Counted from the first letter of the stretch, positions 1-11,248 are shown. The stretch is 64,000 nt of DNA from Gari tellinella (GCA_922989275.2 OV277864.1:54993550-55057549); one strand, 5' to 3'. Program-made: numbers and translations. The notes: generated by a model not told the origin, from the letters alone.

Positions 1-528
1 TTTACTATATGCGAGTTAGAGATGGAGAATAAATTTTGTTTTGTTATATCCAATATTTCGTTATATCATATTACTTTATAAGCAAGCTTAATGCACATTT
101 AGTATACAATGGTGATATAAAGACACGTGTTTATCCAAACAGCAGATCGTTGTATGATATGTACAAGAAATCATATGACCTTCATGACGCTGCGTTTGAG
201 AAGAATAGCCAATAATAATAATAGAAAAACTGAAAGTGTTTTTGTGTTTAAAACTCTGTAACATTCCTTATTTTGAGGGGTCACATTTGCGGGAATTCAC
301 CGTACAGTTTGGGTGCAAATGATATGGTGTGTAACTGATCATAACTTAAACCGTTTGATACTTTGGCGATAAGACCGTTGAGAAATAAAAACAGACTATC
401 ATTGTTTAAGTTGATGACGTTATGGCAGTGAATGGGTTGACACGAATGCTTTTCTCACTTGTTTCTTGTGAAAACCCATAAAACCCAAATGTACTTGTAA
501 ATGTAATGAGTTCTATTATCAGCATTAT
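1..528. other. no feature recognised
   Basis: AT-rich sequence without a convincing reading frame, RNA gene or terminal-inverted-repeat element. I see nothing to annotate here. Confidence 0.5.
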
Positions 529-531
529 ATA

Positions 532-710
532 CAGTAAAAACCTCTCTATTACGACCACTAAAACGAAGGCTTATTGATTGAATTTAAGACAGGAGACAGC
601 TTAAAGCAAGGTGACAGTAAACTAGAAAGCTCCTATGCTTTAAGCAGTCACCTGTCGTAAACACATAGTAATTGACATAATTAAGTGGTCGTAATAGAGA
701 GGTTTCATTG
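532..710. mobile_element. Family E MITE (TA-flanked, core-2 hairpin)
   Basis: Defining description of family E. It starts CAGTAAAAACCTCTCTATTA after a TA and ends with the inverted sequence (GTAATAGAGAGG...) before a TA. A central hairpin carries TTAAAGCAAGGTGACAGTAAA and an AGAAAGCTCCT apex. CAGT ends and TA target duplication are the hallmarks of Tc1/mariner/pogo elements. There is no transposase, so it is non-autonomous. The short ORF over it is incidental. Confidence 0.8.
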
Positions 711-712
711 TA

Positions 713-999
713 TAGTCACAACATGAACAAGTGCACAAATTAGAATTGATATCTAAGAGCTTCTGCAGAACCAAAATATTGTTCTCAAAGTAACATATTG
801 GACAGTTTGACAGAACAAACACCAAGACGAGTGACAAACAGTTTGAACCTAGCTCTGGGATTTACTAACCAAACTATCAAATATAAGGTACGGGCCTCGC
901 ATGAGACGCTTCAAAGATTCAACACCACTGTGCTGGGCATAGGTTGCACAATATTTTAAATGCTAGATGTAACCAACCAAGTTATGTCAAGTTATGTCT
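713..999. other. no feature recognised
   Basis: Spacer between a family E and a family C-like element. No gene or repeat recognised. Confidence 0.4.
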
Positions 1000-1207
1000 T
1001 TAACCCTTTCAACCCTAAATATCTTACGTGGGTATTTATTATCATTTTGGACTCTTCTAAACATTTTTAACCAGTCTACTGTTGCTTTTTTGATATGACA
1101 ACATTAAACAATGAAAATACCAACAGTGCAGACCCTGATCAGAGGGCTCCTATAGGAGCCCTCTGAGCAGGGTCTACACTGTAGGGCTGTAGGGTTGAAA
1201 GGGTTAA
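1000..1207. mobile_element. Family C-like MITE (TTAA-flanked, core-1 hairpin)
   Basis: Flanked by TTAA at 1000-1003 and 1204-1207. The ends are CCCTTTCAACCCT and AGGGTTGAAAGGG. The centre is a hairpin with CTGATCAGAGGGCTCC and its complement. TTAA flanks suggest piggyBac-like mobilisation (inference). Confidence 0.75.
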
Positions 1208-1212
1208 ACCAC

Positions 1213-1230
1213 ATAACGTCTTCTCCACTG
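1213..1230. repeat. Solitary family D terminal repeat
   Basis: TAACGTCTTCTCCACTG followed by TA is the inverted end of family D with no partner to its left. It faces the complete D element that starts at 1449, so it may be the remnant of another copy. Confidence 0.5.
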
Positions 1231-1448
1231 TAAACGGGGTTACGGTTTAGCATGCGCACTAATAAATCTTCAAAGTACACTTCTGGTTCATGAGCAGCAT
1301 ATTTTCAAATTATTGATGAAGCACCCTATACTACCAACAATTTAGCTAGCTGTATCACAACTTTAATTTATTTGATTATTATCAAAATTATTGACTTTTG
1401 CGTACGAAATGGTACATGTAACATTAGACCTGTTGTTGTAGAGTTTTA

Positions 1449-1685
1449 CAGTGGAGAAGACGTTATTCTTTCCCGTTTAAACGCAATGGCATTGCAATAA
1501 AACGTTGGAAATGACAAGTTTTAAAAAAATTCAGTATGTTCGTTTTCATTTGAATGGCAAACAGTTTGGAGACTGATCAGACGCCGGGTTACCCGGCGTC
1601 TGATCTGGCTCAAAATTGTTTCCAATGGATACGATAATCGAAACGTAAACGCTTTTATTTAGACAGGATAATTTGATCTCCACTG
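1449..1685. mobile_element. Family D MITE (TA-flanked, core-1 hairpin)
   Basis: Defining description of family D. The end is CAGTGGAGAAGACGTTATTC after TA; the other end is worn and closes with CCACTG before TA. The central hairpin contains CTGATCAGACGCCGGGTTAC and its complement. Features are Tc1/mariner-like. Core 1 is the same type found in the TTAA families B, C, G and L. Confidence 0.8.
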
Positions 1686-1922
1686 TAAGATCAAGAAGTG
1701 CCAAGTGAAGCCTAATTTGCCTTGGGATTCAAGACGATTTGTTTATCATGAATCAAAGTCTAACATTCTATTAATCTTTGTCGATTACAAACACTCAGGC
1801 GCACTCTTTATCCGTTTTTGATAAGAAAGTTTTCAGAAACCCAATGTACAAAGGGTTAGACCTTTCCACGCAAATTTAACTGCTTGTTTCACTTTCGATG
1901 CCAAAATATTGTCTGCTCATAT

Positions 1923-2100
1923 AGTAAAACCTCTCTTTTAAACCACTTAAGGTGCTAATGTTTTCAGCGTTTAACGCAGGTTGTTGTTTAAAGCAATATA
2001 TAGTAGAAGCTTTCTGTTTTACTTTTGTTCTTGCTTTAAGCTCTCGTCCGTTTAAAACCCGTCTTTTAAACTGATTTTCAGTGTTTGTAATTGAGCCATT
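1923..2100. mobile_element. Degraded family E copy
   Basis: Begins AGTAAAACCTCTC and retains the AAGCTTTCTGTTTTAC half-hairpin and GCTTTAAGCTCTCGTC, but the right end is worn. Confidence 0.5.
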
Positions 2101-2109
2101 TTTGTGAAT

Positions 2110-2390
2110 TTGTCATCTGCATTTTTAAAAATAGGTACAATTGAACATTAAAAGGTTAAACATTGTTTTCACCAATGAATAAAATCTCTACGAACATTAC
2201 GATTTAGAATTCAATTGATTTTAATTTTTTCGTGAATTCTCAGAAATATCATATTTTGATAATTTCTTCGGGTTTCGCCTACAGGATCTAGACAAGTGCA
2301 AAACTTATCAGCATCCATTGGCAATAATGTCTCCAAAATTGGAAGGAATCGAACAAAAATGTTGGAAATTATGCGACGAGAAAGAGATGT
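2110..2390. other. no feature recognised
   Basis: AT-rich spacer with one open frame on the minus strand that has no recognisable motif and overlaps a dispersed repeat at its right end. No gene called. Confidence 0.35.
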
Positions 2391-2456
2391 GTGCAATGCA
2401 TTGGAACCTATGGCTATTTAACCCATGGTGCTAAGCAAACTTTGAGTAGTGTATAT
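2391..2456 (-). repeat. Inverted copy of a repeat also at 9127-9190
   Basis: GCATTGGAACCTATGG and CTTAGCAAACTTTGAGTAG-type words match, in reverse complement, the sequence around 9127-9190 and partly 20600-20635. It is a short dispersed repeat of unknown class. Confidence 0.55.
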
Positions 2457-2869
2457 TAAAACTAGTGCACTTGAAATAGTAAGTGCTTGAACTTAGAAAA
2501 AGATAGACATACATACACGGCATGTATCCGTTGTAAAAAACAAATCACGATAAAAGAAAGGCATGGTATGATTGTGTCAAGTGCATATAAATCTACATGT
2601 CGACAGAAAATTGTATAAAAATTTATTTTGCATTGCATGGGATTTTACTTTATAATGTACGCATATTGTTTTTTACAAAATCTGTTTCCTAAACAACTAT
2701 GTACACGTTTTTATCGCATAACTTGCGATGTGAGTGTGGCATAAAGCCGTTATGTAAATGTCTATTTCCACTGGTGAAATGTCGTGCTTTGGTCTCCGAC
2801 TCAACATGGTCATCCACAAGCGCTGCGTGTTTTTAAAATTGTTATGTGATAAATATAAGCTCAAATTCG

Positions 2870-2979
2870 TGCTCATTAGTTATCATTTTTGATAAACTCG
2901 TTGACTAAAATTAATATAAGGCTTACCAAAGCTATTATTTTAGTCAAATCGTTTATTAAAAATGATAACTAATGAGCAC
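2870..2979. repeat. Imperfect palindrome, arms about 43 bp
   Basis: GTGCTCATTAGTTATCATTT at the left is answered by AAATGATAACTAATGAGCAC at the right, with a short unmatched centre around 2913-2934. It resembles a fold-back element; no family assigned. Confidence 0.8.
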
Positions 2980-3009
2980 TCATGTAAGATCCTCTTTATA
3001 AAGGCGCCC

Positions 3010-3345
3010 GAACGATAAAGTTCGTTAATGAGTTTTCTACATGAATCTTGCCCAACTTTAGCGGTCGTAGTGTTATGTTTTTATCTCGGTGTTTCTTCAA
3101 TGAATGAGTGGTCAACACAAGTCTCGCTATATCCATGATTTATTGCTTTGCACTGTTGAATTACCTTGGCTAATGGCTTTCCTACATGTAGACCTGATTA
3201 GACTGATTGATCGACCAAAGTTGGACACTGTGAAAACTATCAAATTGTGACTTGACCATAAATTCACCCTGTCTACAAAATAGGCGAGAAAGTACATTTA
3301 TTGCTTAGCCATATCCGCCACAGCTTTTTTCAATCTTTAAGACAG
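3010..3345 (+). repeat. Dispersed repeat Q, inverse copy at 16282-16590
   Basis: The stretch with GTTCGTTAATGAGTTTTC, GTGTTGACC-type and GTTGAATTACCTTGG words recurs as the reverse complement at 16282-16590. A related piece (GTTGAATTACCATGG) lies near 8620 and 20045. Class unknown. Confidence 0.65.
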
Positions 3346-3446
3346 GCGGTGGCTTAAGGCATGCATAAGCTAAAGCAGAAAGTTCCTGCTTAACGTGTAG
3401 CAGGCTATAGGCATCCCCTGCCAGTGCTCAGGTGCATATTTCTATA

Positions 3447-3685
3447 TGGTGGATAATACGTTATTCTTTCCCGTTTAAACGCAAACACATTGCAATAACA
3501 CTTAGCAAATGACACGTTTTAAAACAATTCAAGATGGTCGTTTTAATATGAAAGCCGAAACAGTAAGGGGCCTGATTAGACGCCGGGTTACCCGGCGTCT
3601 GATCTGTCTCCAAACTTTTTGCATTTGAAGAAATAGTTTAAACGTAAACGCAAGTATTTGGAAAGATCTAACGTCTTCTCTGTTG
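3447..3685. mobile_element. Family D MITE, worn ends
   Basis: ATACGTTATTCTTTCCCGTT near the left end and ACGTCTTCTCTGTTG at the right end. The centre CAGACGCCGGGTTACCCGGC is a core-1 hairpin. Confidence 0.7.
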
Positions 3686-4073
3686 TATCTCTACTTGGGC
3701 ATATAAAACAATGTAAAGATATATATTTTAGGCATATGTAAACGGGGAGGATCAGATATAATGTCATAACTTGTTAACCAACCCCAATCCCATGTACATA
3801 TGTGGGAATAAAACATGTTTAAACTGTAATAAATAAACGTGTTAAAATGCGTTTCTAAAGCGGAATGAGTTTAGATGATAATGGGCGTTTCTATAGGGAA
3901 TGGGTTTAGACGGCGATGGGTGTTTCTAGTAAGAGTAATCTATTATCTAGATTAGTGGTTAAAACTCGTCACATTCGTGTCTCACAATTTAGACTTATAA
4001 ACCTTCTTCGCGCTAAGGGCAAATTTCCTAAATGTTTGACATTCTCTCGTGATGCTTTCTCAACACTATACTC

Positions 4074-4330
4074 CATAGCATGTTTCTTTGTTTTGAAGAC
4101 AAGTGGCTGCTGAGCCCTTTACCCAATGACATGTGTATAACATTTAAGACAGGTGATCACTTAAAGCAGGTTGAAAGTAAAGCAGAATGCGCCTTAAGGC
4201 GCATTCTTCTTTAGTTTCGACCTGCTTTAAGCTTCCATCTGCTAGAAGGTAGAAAATCTTTCTCATTATATATAGATATTCATGACTTTATAAATTGGAT
4301 CTATTTTCCATAGTAAAGGAATAAATAAAA
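4074..4330 (-). mobile_element. Family A-like MITE, degraded (core-2 hairpin)
   Basis: Contains the core-2 hairpin TTAAAGCAGGTTGAAAGTAA with apex GCGCCTTAAGGCGC at about 4160-4235, followed by CATCTGCTAGAA. This is the reverse orientation of most A copies. Ends are poorly kept. Confidence 0.6.
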
Positions 4331-4639
4331 TACATAAAATGAGTATCTTTTGAGTAATTGGTTAAATATAATGCATACATCAACTTATTGCAGACGAGAG
4401 GCGTAATTTGCAGACGATTATTACATAGCAAGCAAAATGTTTAATGTATACGTGTTTCCAGAGAAAACAGTTTTTGCAATAAAACAATGTGAAAGAGAAA
4501 CAGTTTATTCACATAGGTCCTTTAGTGATACCGACTCCCATCCTACATTCAATGTCAAAGGTCTCAAACAAACACAAAACACATACTGATACTTTGTTCT
4601 GATAATTTTCATGAAATCTATTACCGCCACTTAAACAAA

Positions 4640-4712
4640 GGTTAATTGATTGAATAAAAACAGATGATAGCTTATAGCAAGGTGGCAGTAAAACAGAAAG
4701 TTCCTTACAATG
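4640..4712. mobile_element. Family E fragment
   Basis: Left part of E only (GGTTAATTGATTG, GCTTATAGCAAGGTGGCAG, AAAACAGAAAG). Truncated after the first hairpin arm. Confidence 0.5.
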
Positions 4713-4853
4713 AGAAAGAAAGAAAAGCAGCAAATTCATATTGGATCGTTTGTGATGCTTTCATCGTACGTTAAATTCAAAATGTCTTTAATAAACACAA
4801 AACATTTTGGTCATAATGAGCCTTTATTCTGTGTAGTTTCCTGATATAGAAAA

Positions 4854-5010
4854 CAGTAAAAACCTCTCTATTACGACTCGTAAAACGAAGGTTAATTGAT
4901 TAAAGAAATGACAGGTGAGAGCTTAAAGCAAGGTGACAATAAAGGATCTTTCTGTTTTACTGTCACCTTTCTTTAAGCAATCACCTAATGCTGACACCTA
5001 ATAATTAACA
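4854..5010. mobile_element. Family E MITE, right end lost
   Basis: CAGTAAAAACCTCTCTATTA at the left, GCTTAAAGCAAGGTGACAA and the complementary arm ACTGTCACCTTTC in the centre. The right terminal repeat is not recognisable. Confidence 0.65.
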
Positions 5011-5269
5011 TATTTGATTGATTATTTACTGTTGTGCCTAAAATAATATGAAACAATATGATTATTTATAAAATTTATTTGGTGTTAAGATGTTTGATGT
5101 ATCAACGTATAATGTAACAATGTTAAGAGAAAGGGGTTATTATCGATTGACCCTTATTTCCATACGGCTTTAGTCAAATGGAAACAATTTAAATTCTAGA
5201 AATAACAGGAGACGGCAATAGATTGAAGCAGAGGATGTCGTGTCAGTAAAGGGGCTAATATGTGCTTGC

Positions 5270-5728
5270 TTAACCCTTTCCTCCATAGAAACGTCATTTA
5301 CAGTAAAATCTCTCTATTACGAACACTAAATTTTGTTAATTATTTGGCGTTTTGCAACAGGTGACTGCTAAAAGGAATGTGAAAGTTAAACAGAAAGCTC
5401 TTTTATGAGCTTTCTGTTTACCTGTCACCTTCCTTTAAGCTGTCACCTGTCCTTTATACAATCAATTAGCATACATTTCAGTGTCCGTAATAAAGAAGTT
5501 TTACTGTATTGCATTTGACGTAGTCTTTCGCTGAAGAAAACAGTTCCTATTTGTACATGTAACATAAAACATATTTCCTATATCATTGTAGAATGATAGC
5601 TTAAAGCAGGCTGAAAGTAAAGCAGAATGCGCCTTAATGCGCATTATGCTTTAAATACTTTCCTCCTAATTTAAGTGATCGCATGTCTTCAAAACTAGAA
5701 ACAGCTAGGCCATAGGGTAAATGATTAA
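5270..5728. mobile_element. Family A MITE interrupted by a family E MITE
   Basis: TTAACCCTTTCCTCCATAGA at 5270 and CATAGGGTAAATGATTAA at the right. The core-2 hairpin is near 5590-5680. The element is split at 5301-5506 by a complete family E copy. The paralogue at 17170-17517 lacks that insertion. Confidence 0.8.
5301..5506. mobile_element. Family E MITE nested in family A
   Basis: CAGTAAAATCTCTCTATTAC to the inverted end TTTTACTG, flanked by TA at 5299-5300 and 5507-5508. The corresponding site in the right duplicate (17204-17205) is an uninterrupted TA, so insertion is directly visible. Confidence 0.9.
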
Positions 5729-5930
5729 TTAACTTGGAAGCCTTGTTCGACACGTTGTCATGACAATTCGTCTAAAGTGTTAATCATTGTGACCACTTGT
5801 GCAGATTACATTATTAAGAACTTTTGCCCAATTAATTACCATTCAGGAACATGTTCAAAAGGAAATTATTGTTTCTAGATAATAACAAATTATTAGTTCT
5901 CACTGTTGTTGGTACCATTTCCTTTCAAGT

Positions 5931-6159
5931 GTAACTCTTTTGTGCCCACGATCCTTTATATGGGACATAGGCAAACAGCGTAGACCCTGATCAGACACTG
6001 CATTATGCGACGTCTGATCAGAGTCTACACTGTTTGATGATAAAATGTTCAATATAAAACAAAATGAAAATGAAAATTGTGTCCAGGCATCCCTTTGATA
6101 AAAAATGAACAAATCCAATATAAAAACATGGAAGAATCCACTGGGCACAAATGAGTTAA
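5931..6159. mobile_element. Family L MITE (core-1 hairpin)
   Basis: Ends TAACTCTTTTGTGCCCACG and GGGCACAAATGAGTTAA. Central hairpin CTGATCAGACACTGC. Family L has TTAA-type target sites. A minus-strand ORF over it is incidental and recurs in the copies. Confidence 0.75.
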
Positions 6160-6179
6160 TTCCACCAATATTTCGATTA

Positions 6180-6692
6180 TCCCTTTCCTCCCTGAAACAT
6201 CAATTCCAGTACTAAAACAAGCTAGGGCTTATAGAGCTATCTTCTTTCTTACATATTGGTGGCTCTTGCATGCACTTTTCTCACTTTCTATTTCTTTTCA
6301 CTATGCAAGCAAAACACCATCTTTGTCAAAACACATTTCTTAAACTATTATTTTCTTCTTATTAAGACGGAAATATGTTTTATTGATCATAAACTACTTT
6401 TCACATATTTTCGGCGAGCATGCATTATTTGTCTGTCTACTGTAAACGTACAGTAGATCTAAATTAATGAGAAAAGTCATATAGTTTGATCATTATTATG
6501 CAATCTTATAGTTTATGTAATGCTCTAATGCTCGAATAAGTCACGCTGTTTATTTTACGACTTTCCTTTTGGAACAACCTTTTGTAAAATTCAAAAAGTT
6601 GCATAGATATTACGTAAGTTTATGCAAACTACTTATATTCGAAAATGTCTATTTTTGTGTACGAATGATCTTTGCGCACATTTTATTTAAGT
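6180..6692. other. no feature recognised
   Basis: Duplicated at 17955-18485. A 66-codon frame occurs in both copies, but its conservation follows the segmental duplication and it has no recognisable motif. Confidence 0.4.
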
Positions 6693-6905
6693 TTAACTCT
6701 TTCACTGCCAAAATGCGTTAAAAGACGACTTTGTACACACTTTGGATCCTGATCAGACGCCGCGTAAAGCGGCGTCTGATCAGGAACCAAACTGTTTGAC
6801 ACTCGTATCGAAATTTCTTCAGTCAAAACAGCACCAAATCTGACTTTAAGAATATTGCAGACGACACATCCAATGCAGACGACATTTTGGCGGTAAGAGG
6901 GTTAA
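6693..6905. mobile_element. Family G MITE (TTAA-flanked, core-1 hairpin)
   Basis: Defining description of family G. TTAACTCTTTCACTGCC at the left, GCGGTAAGAGGGTTAA at the right. Hairpin CTGATCAGACGCCGCGTAAA. The right half carries two GCAGACGACA words. TTAA flanks suggest piggyBac-like target choice. Confidence 0.85.
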
Positions 6906-7254
6906 AACAGACGATAACACTTGACAGTAAAAGAGTTGAGTTTCCTTGAACGTACCTCAGACCAATGTATTTTAAAGACATTAAATATTCAAACTTTTCG
7001 TTCGGCGTATTGGTTAAGAAATATACTCCAAATGAAATAAGAGGAAATATATAGAACTAAACTGGCATTATGTGCCGTTCATTTGTCTTGTCTGACGGTA
7101 GTGTCAGTAATGTTTAATAATTCATTTCAATGAGAAAATTACCATAGCCCGTTGTTTGGTAAGTTCGACCCCCTTAAATGTTTAATTGCGTGTAGTTTAA
7201 CCTTTCGCACGCTGATGGGGGATAACTGTTGCAAACCGTTCGGACCCGGACTTA

Positions 7255-7505
7255 TTAACCCTTTCCCCCATAGAAGCGACTTTTAGCGTATTTAATTTAT
7301 TCCCCCGCTAAAGAAAATAGTTCCAGTTTATACCCTCATGAACAATTACCATAACAAATATTTTATATAGCCTAGCAGATGGTAGTTTAAAGCAGGCTGA
7401 AAGTAAAGCAGAATGTGCCTTAAGGCACATTCTGCTTTACTTTCAACCTGCTTTAAGTGATCACATGTATTTAATGTTATAACGGGTTATTGGGTAAAGG
7501 TTTAA
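7255..7505. mobile_element. Family A MITE, absent from the paralogous copy
   Basis: TTAACCCTTTCCCCCATAGA to TTATTGGGTAAAGGTTTAA. The core-2 hairpin TTAAAGCAGGCTGAAAGTAA with GTGCCTTAAGGCAC apex is at about 7387-7457. The matching point in the right duplicate (about 19038) has no element. Confidence 0.85.
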
Positions 7506-7550
7506 ATAACTCGGCGTCTTAACTGGATTCAAACTGATTGAAACCCTAAT

Positions 7551-7874
7551 TATATTTTCTGAAGATTATTTGTGTAAAACAACTTTGAGAATTGTTGCAA
7601 GCGATACATTTTGCAGACCACAACAATATATTGTGCAGGGGCCCGCCTTACATACATTGAACATTATATTTTCTGAAGATTATTTGTGTAAAACAACTTT
7701 GAGAGTTGTTGCAAGCGATACATTTTGCAGACCACAACAATATATTGTGCAGGGGCCCGCCTTACATACATTGAACATTATATTTTCTGAAGATTATTTG
7801 TGTAAAACAACTTTGAGAGTTGTTGCAAGCCATACATTTTGCAGACTACAACAATAAAGTGTGAAGGGGCCCGC
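7551..7874 (+). repeat. 114-bp tandem repeat, nearly three units
   Basis: The unit starts TATATTTTCTGAAGATTATT at 7551, 7665 and 7779. Because 114 is a multiple of three the frame stays open, giving a repetitive 95-codon ORF that I do not call a gene. The paralogue at 19088 has only two units. Confidence 0.9.
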
Positions 7875-8070
7875 CTTACGAAACGTCGTACGACAAAAAA
7901 CGGTCGTAAGTCAAAACTTTAAAATACAGAACATAACAGAACAAACATTGTTTGACTTGTACACAATATACATCGTCATAATTGTAAAATACAATTCCAG
8001 TACAAATTGTTAAGTGAATAAATAGGCGTATCCAAACTTATACCAATATACTTGCTCAATACATCTAAAT

Positions 8071-8172
8071 TCTTATTTCTCCATCTAATTCTATCTTTTG
8101 ACTTCATTTTGGAATTGTCTTAAAGAGACAATTACAAAGAGAAGTCACAAGACAGGATAAGATGGAGAAATA
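8071..8172. repeat. Hairpin element J
   Basis: TTATTTCTCCATCTAATTC is answered by a complementary AGATGGAGAAATAA, with an AATTGTCTTAAAGAGACAATT-like apex (about 10-bp arms). Copies are at 19497-19600 and 34887-35005. GGGCCCG(C/T)CTTACGAAAC precedes all copies, so J may be the end of a larger element. Confidence 0.75.
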
Positions 8173-8811
8173 AATGATAATTGTTAATTTAAGAATCATG
8201 CTGACTTTTATATAATAAGACAGGTTCCGGTTGTCCGTTTTACGTTGCGTTTGATCTGGATCAAAACTGTTTCCAATTGTAATGCAAATCGCGCTTAGCA
8301 CGACAATGGTTGATCCTTAAGCCATTTTAGCTTAGAAAATCAAAAGGTTGGGACCAAGTAGTTCATATCCTGCAAACATTTTGCAAATTCTAGTAAAGTT
8401 GCGCCGAGCAGAAAATGGTTAAATTACGCGGCGTTGCAAATATTAGCCAGTACGATGAAGCTTACATGTAATGTGTTTTATACCAATACTTTTGTGTACA
8501 TTAACGCAATTGAGTGGTCGTTATAGAGACTGTATACTGTATACGGTATACTGTACAGACACTACTAACGGTTATATACAGATGACCATAGTGTCCCTTT
8601 ACACATGATTCATAGCTTCGTATTGTTGAATTACCATGGCAAATGGAGTTTTTGCATGCAGTCTTGATTAAACCGATTGATCGATCATATTCTTGCTCTG
8701 TGAGTAGCATATCAAATTGAGATCGGACTTGAGATTGATAAGTCGTTAGAGGACACTTTAGATATATCACAGACATGGGTGTGTCTTTAAAGCGAAATCA
8801 TTCCGCTCTTT

Positions 8812-9053
8812 TTAACTCTTTCAATATGTTAGACCTGTTAAAATATACTATATACATTTAAAAACAGTGTAGACCCAGATCAGGGCTCCTATAGGAGCCC
8901 TCTGATCGGGCTCTGCACTGTTTTCTAATTATTTAGACTAGTATTTGTTTAACTTCCCGTAATTCCAAGTAGACTGGTTCATATTTTGGTAATTAAATGA
9001 TCCATAGGGGCGCCTAATGGCCCACAAGAGTTACTTAGTGTTGAAAGAGTTAA
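8812..9053. mobile_element. Family C MITE (TTAA-flanked, core-1 hairpin)
   Basis: TTAACTCTTTCAATATG at the left and AGTGTTGAAAGAGTTAA at the right, both with intact TTAA. Hairpin AGATCAGGGCTCCTATAGGA near 8876-8925. Confidence 0.85.
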
Positions 9054-10028
9054 CGAACATAACGCTTTCCTATATCTAGAAACTTACACATATAGCAGAA
9101 AAAAACTAATGTACATCTATAATAAATATATACTACTCAAAGTTTGCTAAGCACCAAGGGTAAAACCTCCATAGGTTCCAATGCATTGCAGCTACCACTT
9201 TCTCACCGCATAGCATCCGACTTTTTCTTCGATATATATCATCATATACTAACATTATACGACAAATAATTTATGTAGGAAGAACTAATTCGTAGTACTG
9301 CATGAGCAAACAAAACTTTTGAAAACGTGCTCGCTTTTCTTGTAATTAAGGTATTCGAATATTGAAGGTAGAGCAGTTGCAAAGGAAAAATATACTTTAG
9401 ATAGACATATAAACATATGATTGTCCTGCTGATTGTGAAATATAAAAGCACTTATCGTTTCTTAACGAAAATATTTGTGAAAAAACCGTGTCTAGCCTAA
9501 CAGGTAAAAAAACATGCGATTAAATAAAAAGACAAATATTTCTTAAAAAACATTTTTTATTTATTCTGTCATAAATAGTGGTATATAGTTATATACTGTT
9601 CTTGTAATGCCTATAGCAGAAGAAGTGAACATCACAAAGGCAGAAATTATTGTCACATTGTTTGTGCTATATGGTGTTTTAAAAATAAAAACTCTCAACA
9701 ATTATCTAAACAATATTTCATTTGGAGCAGGCGCAACCTGCCAATGTAGGCTATAGTGATCGCTCTATGTCCGTCGTCATCCGTCGTTATGTACCGTCCG
9801 TCAATGTTTTCTTGTTTGTTTTTAAAGAACTGCTTCTTTGAAACCACTGAGCTAATTTCAGTAAAGCTTCATAGGATTACTTCTTTTAGAGTTCCATGTC
9901 CGTTTTGGCGGAAAATATATATGGCGGAGGGACTACAACCTACGTTTTAAAAGCGTTAAAAAAAGAACATTCGCCTTAGATTCTCTATTCAACTACTTTC
10001 TTAAATTCAGAAGTGATATTAAATTATA
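9054..10028. other. no feature recognised
   Basis: Duplicated at about 20480-21392. Contains the short repeat shared with 2391-2456. Small ORFs on both strands have no recognisable motif and are disrupted in the paralogue. Confidence 0.4.
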
Positions 10029-10181
10029 AGGAATAATTCGGAATATTTATTGTATTCATGGAGGTATGAAAAAAAAACCTGGTCACACTTTTGTATGAAA
10101 CCGCTTCGCGGTTTCATACAGTGTGACCAGGTTTTTTTTTCATACCTCCATGAATACAATAAATATTCGAATTATTCCTTA
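10029..10181. repeat. Near-perfect 150-bp palindrome
   Basis: Arms of about 70 bp run from AAGGAATAATTCGGAATATT to AATATTCGAATTATTCCTT around the centre CCGCTTCGCGG. Each arm holds a run of A or T next to CCTGGTCACAC or its complement. The paralogous position at 21392-21908 holds unrelated sequence. It is absent from every other place in the window. Confidence 0.9.
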
Positions 10182-10905
10182 AGTGAGTTTGGTCGACACT
10201 GCCATATACCGTATGTATTACAGATACATAAAATGCTTTAGATGCATATGGGCGTCAAATAGCATAGATTAAGGTCCGGATGACCTTGATCTGTACTTTT
10301 TGAAATGCAATGAGACAGGATTTCTCATGACAGGACTCATAGGCATGCCAAAATGATCTAGAACGACAATTCAGACTTGGCAATAAGGCAAAACTGTGTT
10401 TGCCATAGTGCATGAGCATGGTACTAGTACAGGAGCGGTTTATTTTTCATGTCCATTTGATTAAATATTTAGTTTCTGGCGTTTGTTATGTTTCAAGTAT
10501 CATCGAGACCAAGTATCATCAAACTCCAAAACAAAAAATAAAACAATATTCCGGCTAAAACGAGTTGAATACAACTGGCAGCCAAAAGCACAGAGTTGTC
10601 TGTTAATTATTCGTTATCTGCACTACTAAATGAACACTTATTATGTTATAATTGTATGTGACATATTCTTTCATGGAACCCATACCAGAAAGTCTGAATA
10701 ATATGGAGAAGATACCCTCAGCTGTCTAACTGGTCCATCAACAACTTGTATGTGCAGAAATCGTGCCAGTTTTCATTTACAGACTGTCACATAAGCCTCA
10801 TGAATATCTTTCGTATTTATGCACGGCTTGATTTGTATGCACGATCCTGATGAGTCAGTACTATCCCAGTGTATTCCTAATCATGCTGCATTGTCGTCTG
10901 CTTTA

Positions 10906-11088
10906 CCCCTTCACTGCCATGACGTCATCACTTTAAATAAATGCCGTCTGCTTTTATTTTTCATAGTTGAAATTTAATTTTTAGGTATTTTGACTGAAGA
11001 AATATAAAATTGAGTGTCATAAAGATTGGGATCATAATCAAACTCAACGTTACGCTTTCTGATCTGGTATACACTGTTTGCGTGTGTT
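10906..11088. mobile_element. Family G MITE, degraded
   Basis: CCCCTTCACTGCCATGACG near the left, AATGCCGTCTGC and TTTTGACTGAAGAAAT words inside, GTGTGTTAA at the right. The hairpin is worn. Paralogue at 22855-23043. Confidence 0.6.
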
Positions 11089-11248
11089 AAATGTTTTTTT
11101 ACAAGTACGCTATGTGTAAAAGATATATGTATGTGTGTGTTTACACGTCACTCGCAATGACTTTATGAGCTAAGTCTTGTATAATATGCTGTCCCTACAT
11201 ATTTGTATAAATACGATTTTTGTTTTGACTGCGTAACACGGAAAGCAT

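Noticed and set aside
5900..6148. 82-codon minus-strand ORF, similar to ones at 17622-17939 and 16031-16270
   Set aside because: All lie over family L MITEs, so the similarity is that of the transposon, not of a gene family.
7570..7857. 95-codon repetitive ORF
   Set aside because: Frame is open only because the tandem unit is 114 bp; no domain, no splice context, and the paralogue differs in unit number.
8104..8301. 65-codon ORF conserved at 19528-19725
   Set aside because: Conservation follows the segmental duplication and it overlaps hairpin J; no recognisable motif.
10846..10862. Hammerhead ribozyme core (CTGATGAG)
   Set aside because: No downstream GAAA and no flanking stems; the paralogous copy has lost the motif.
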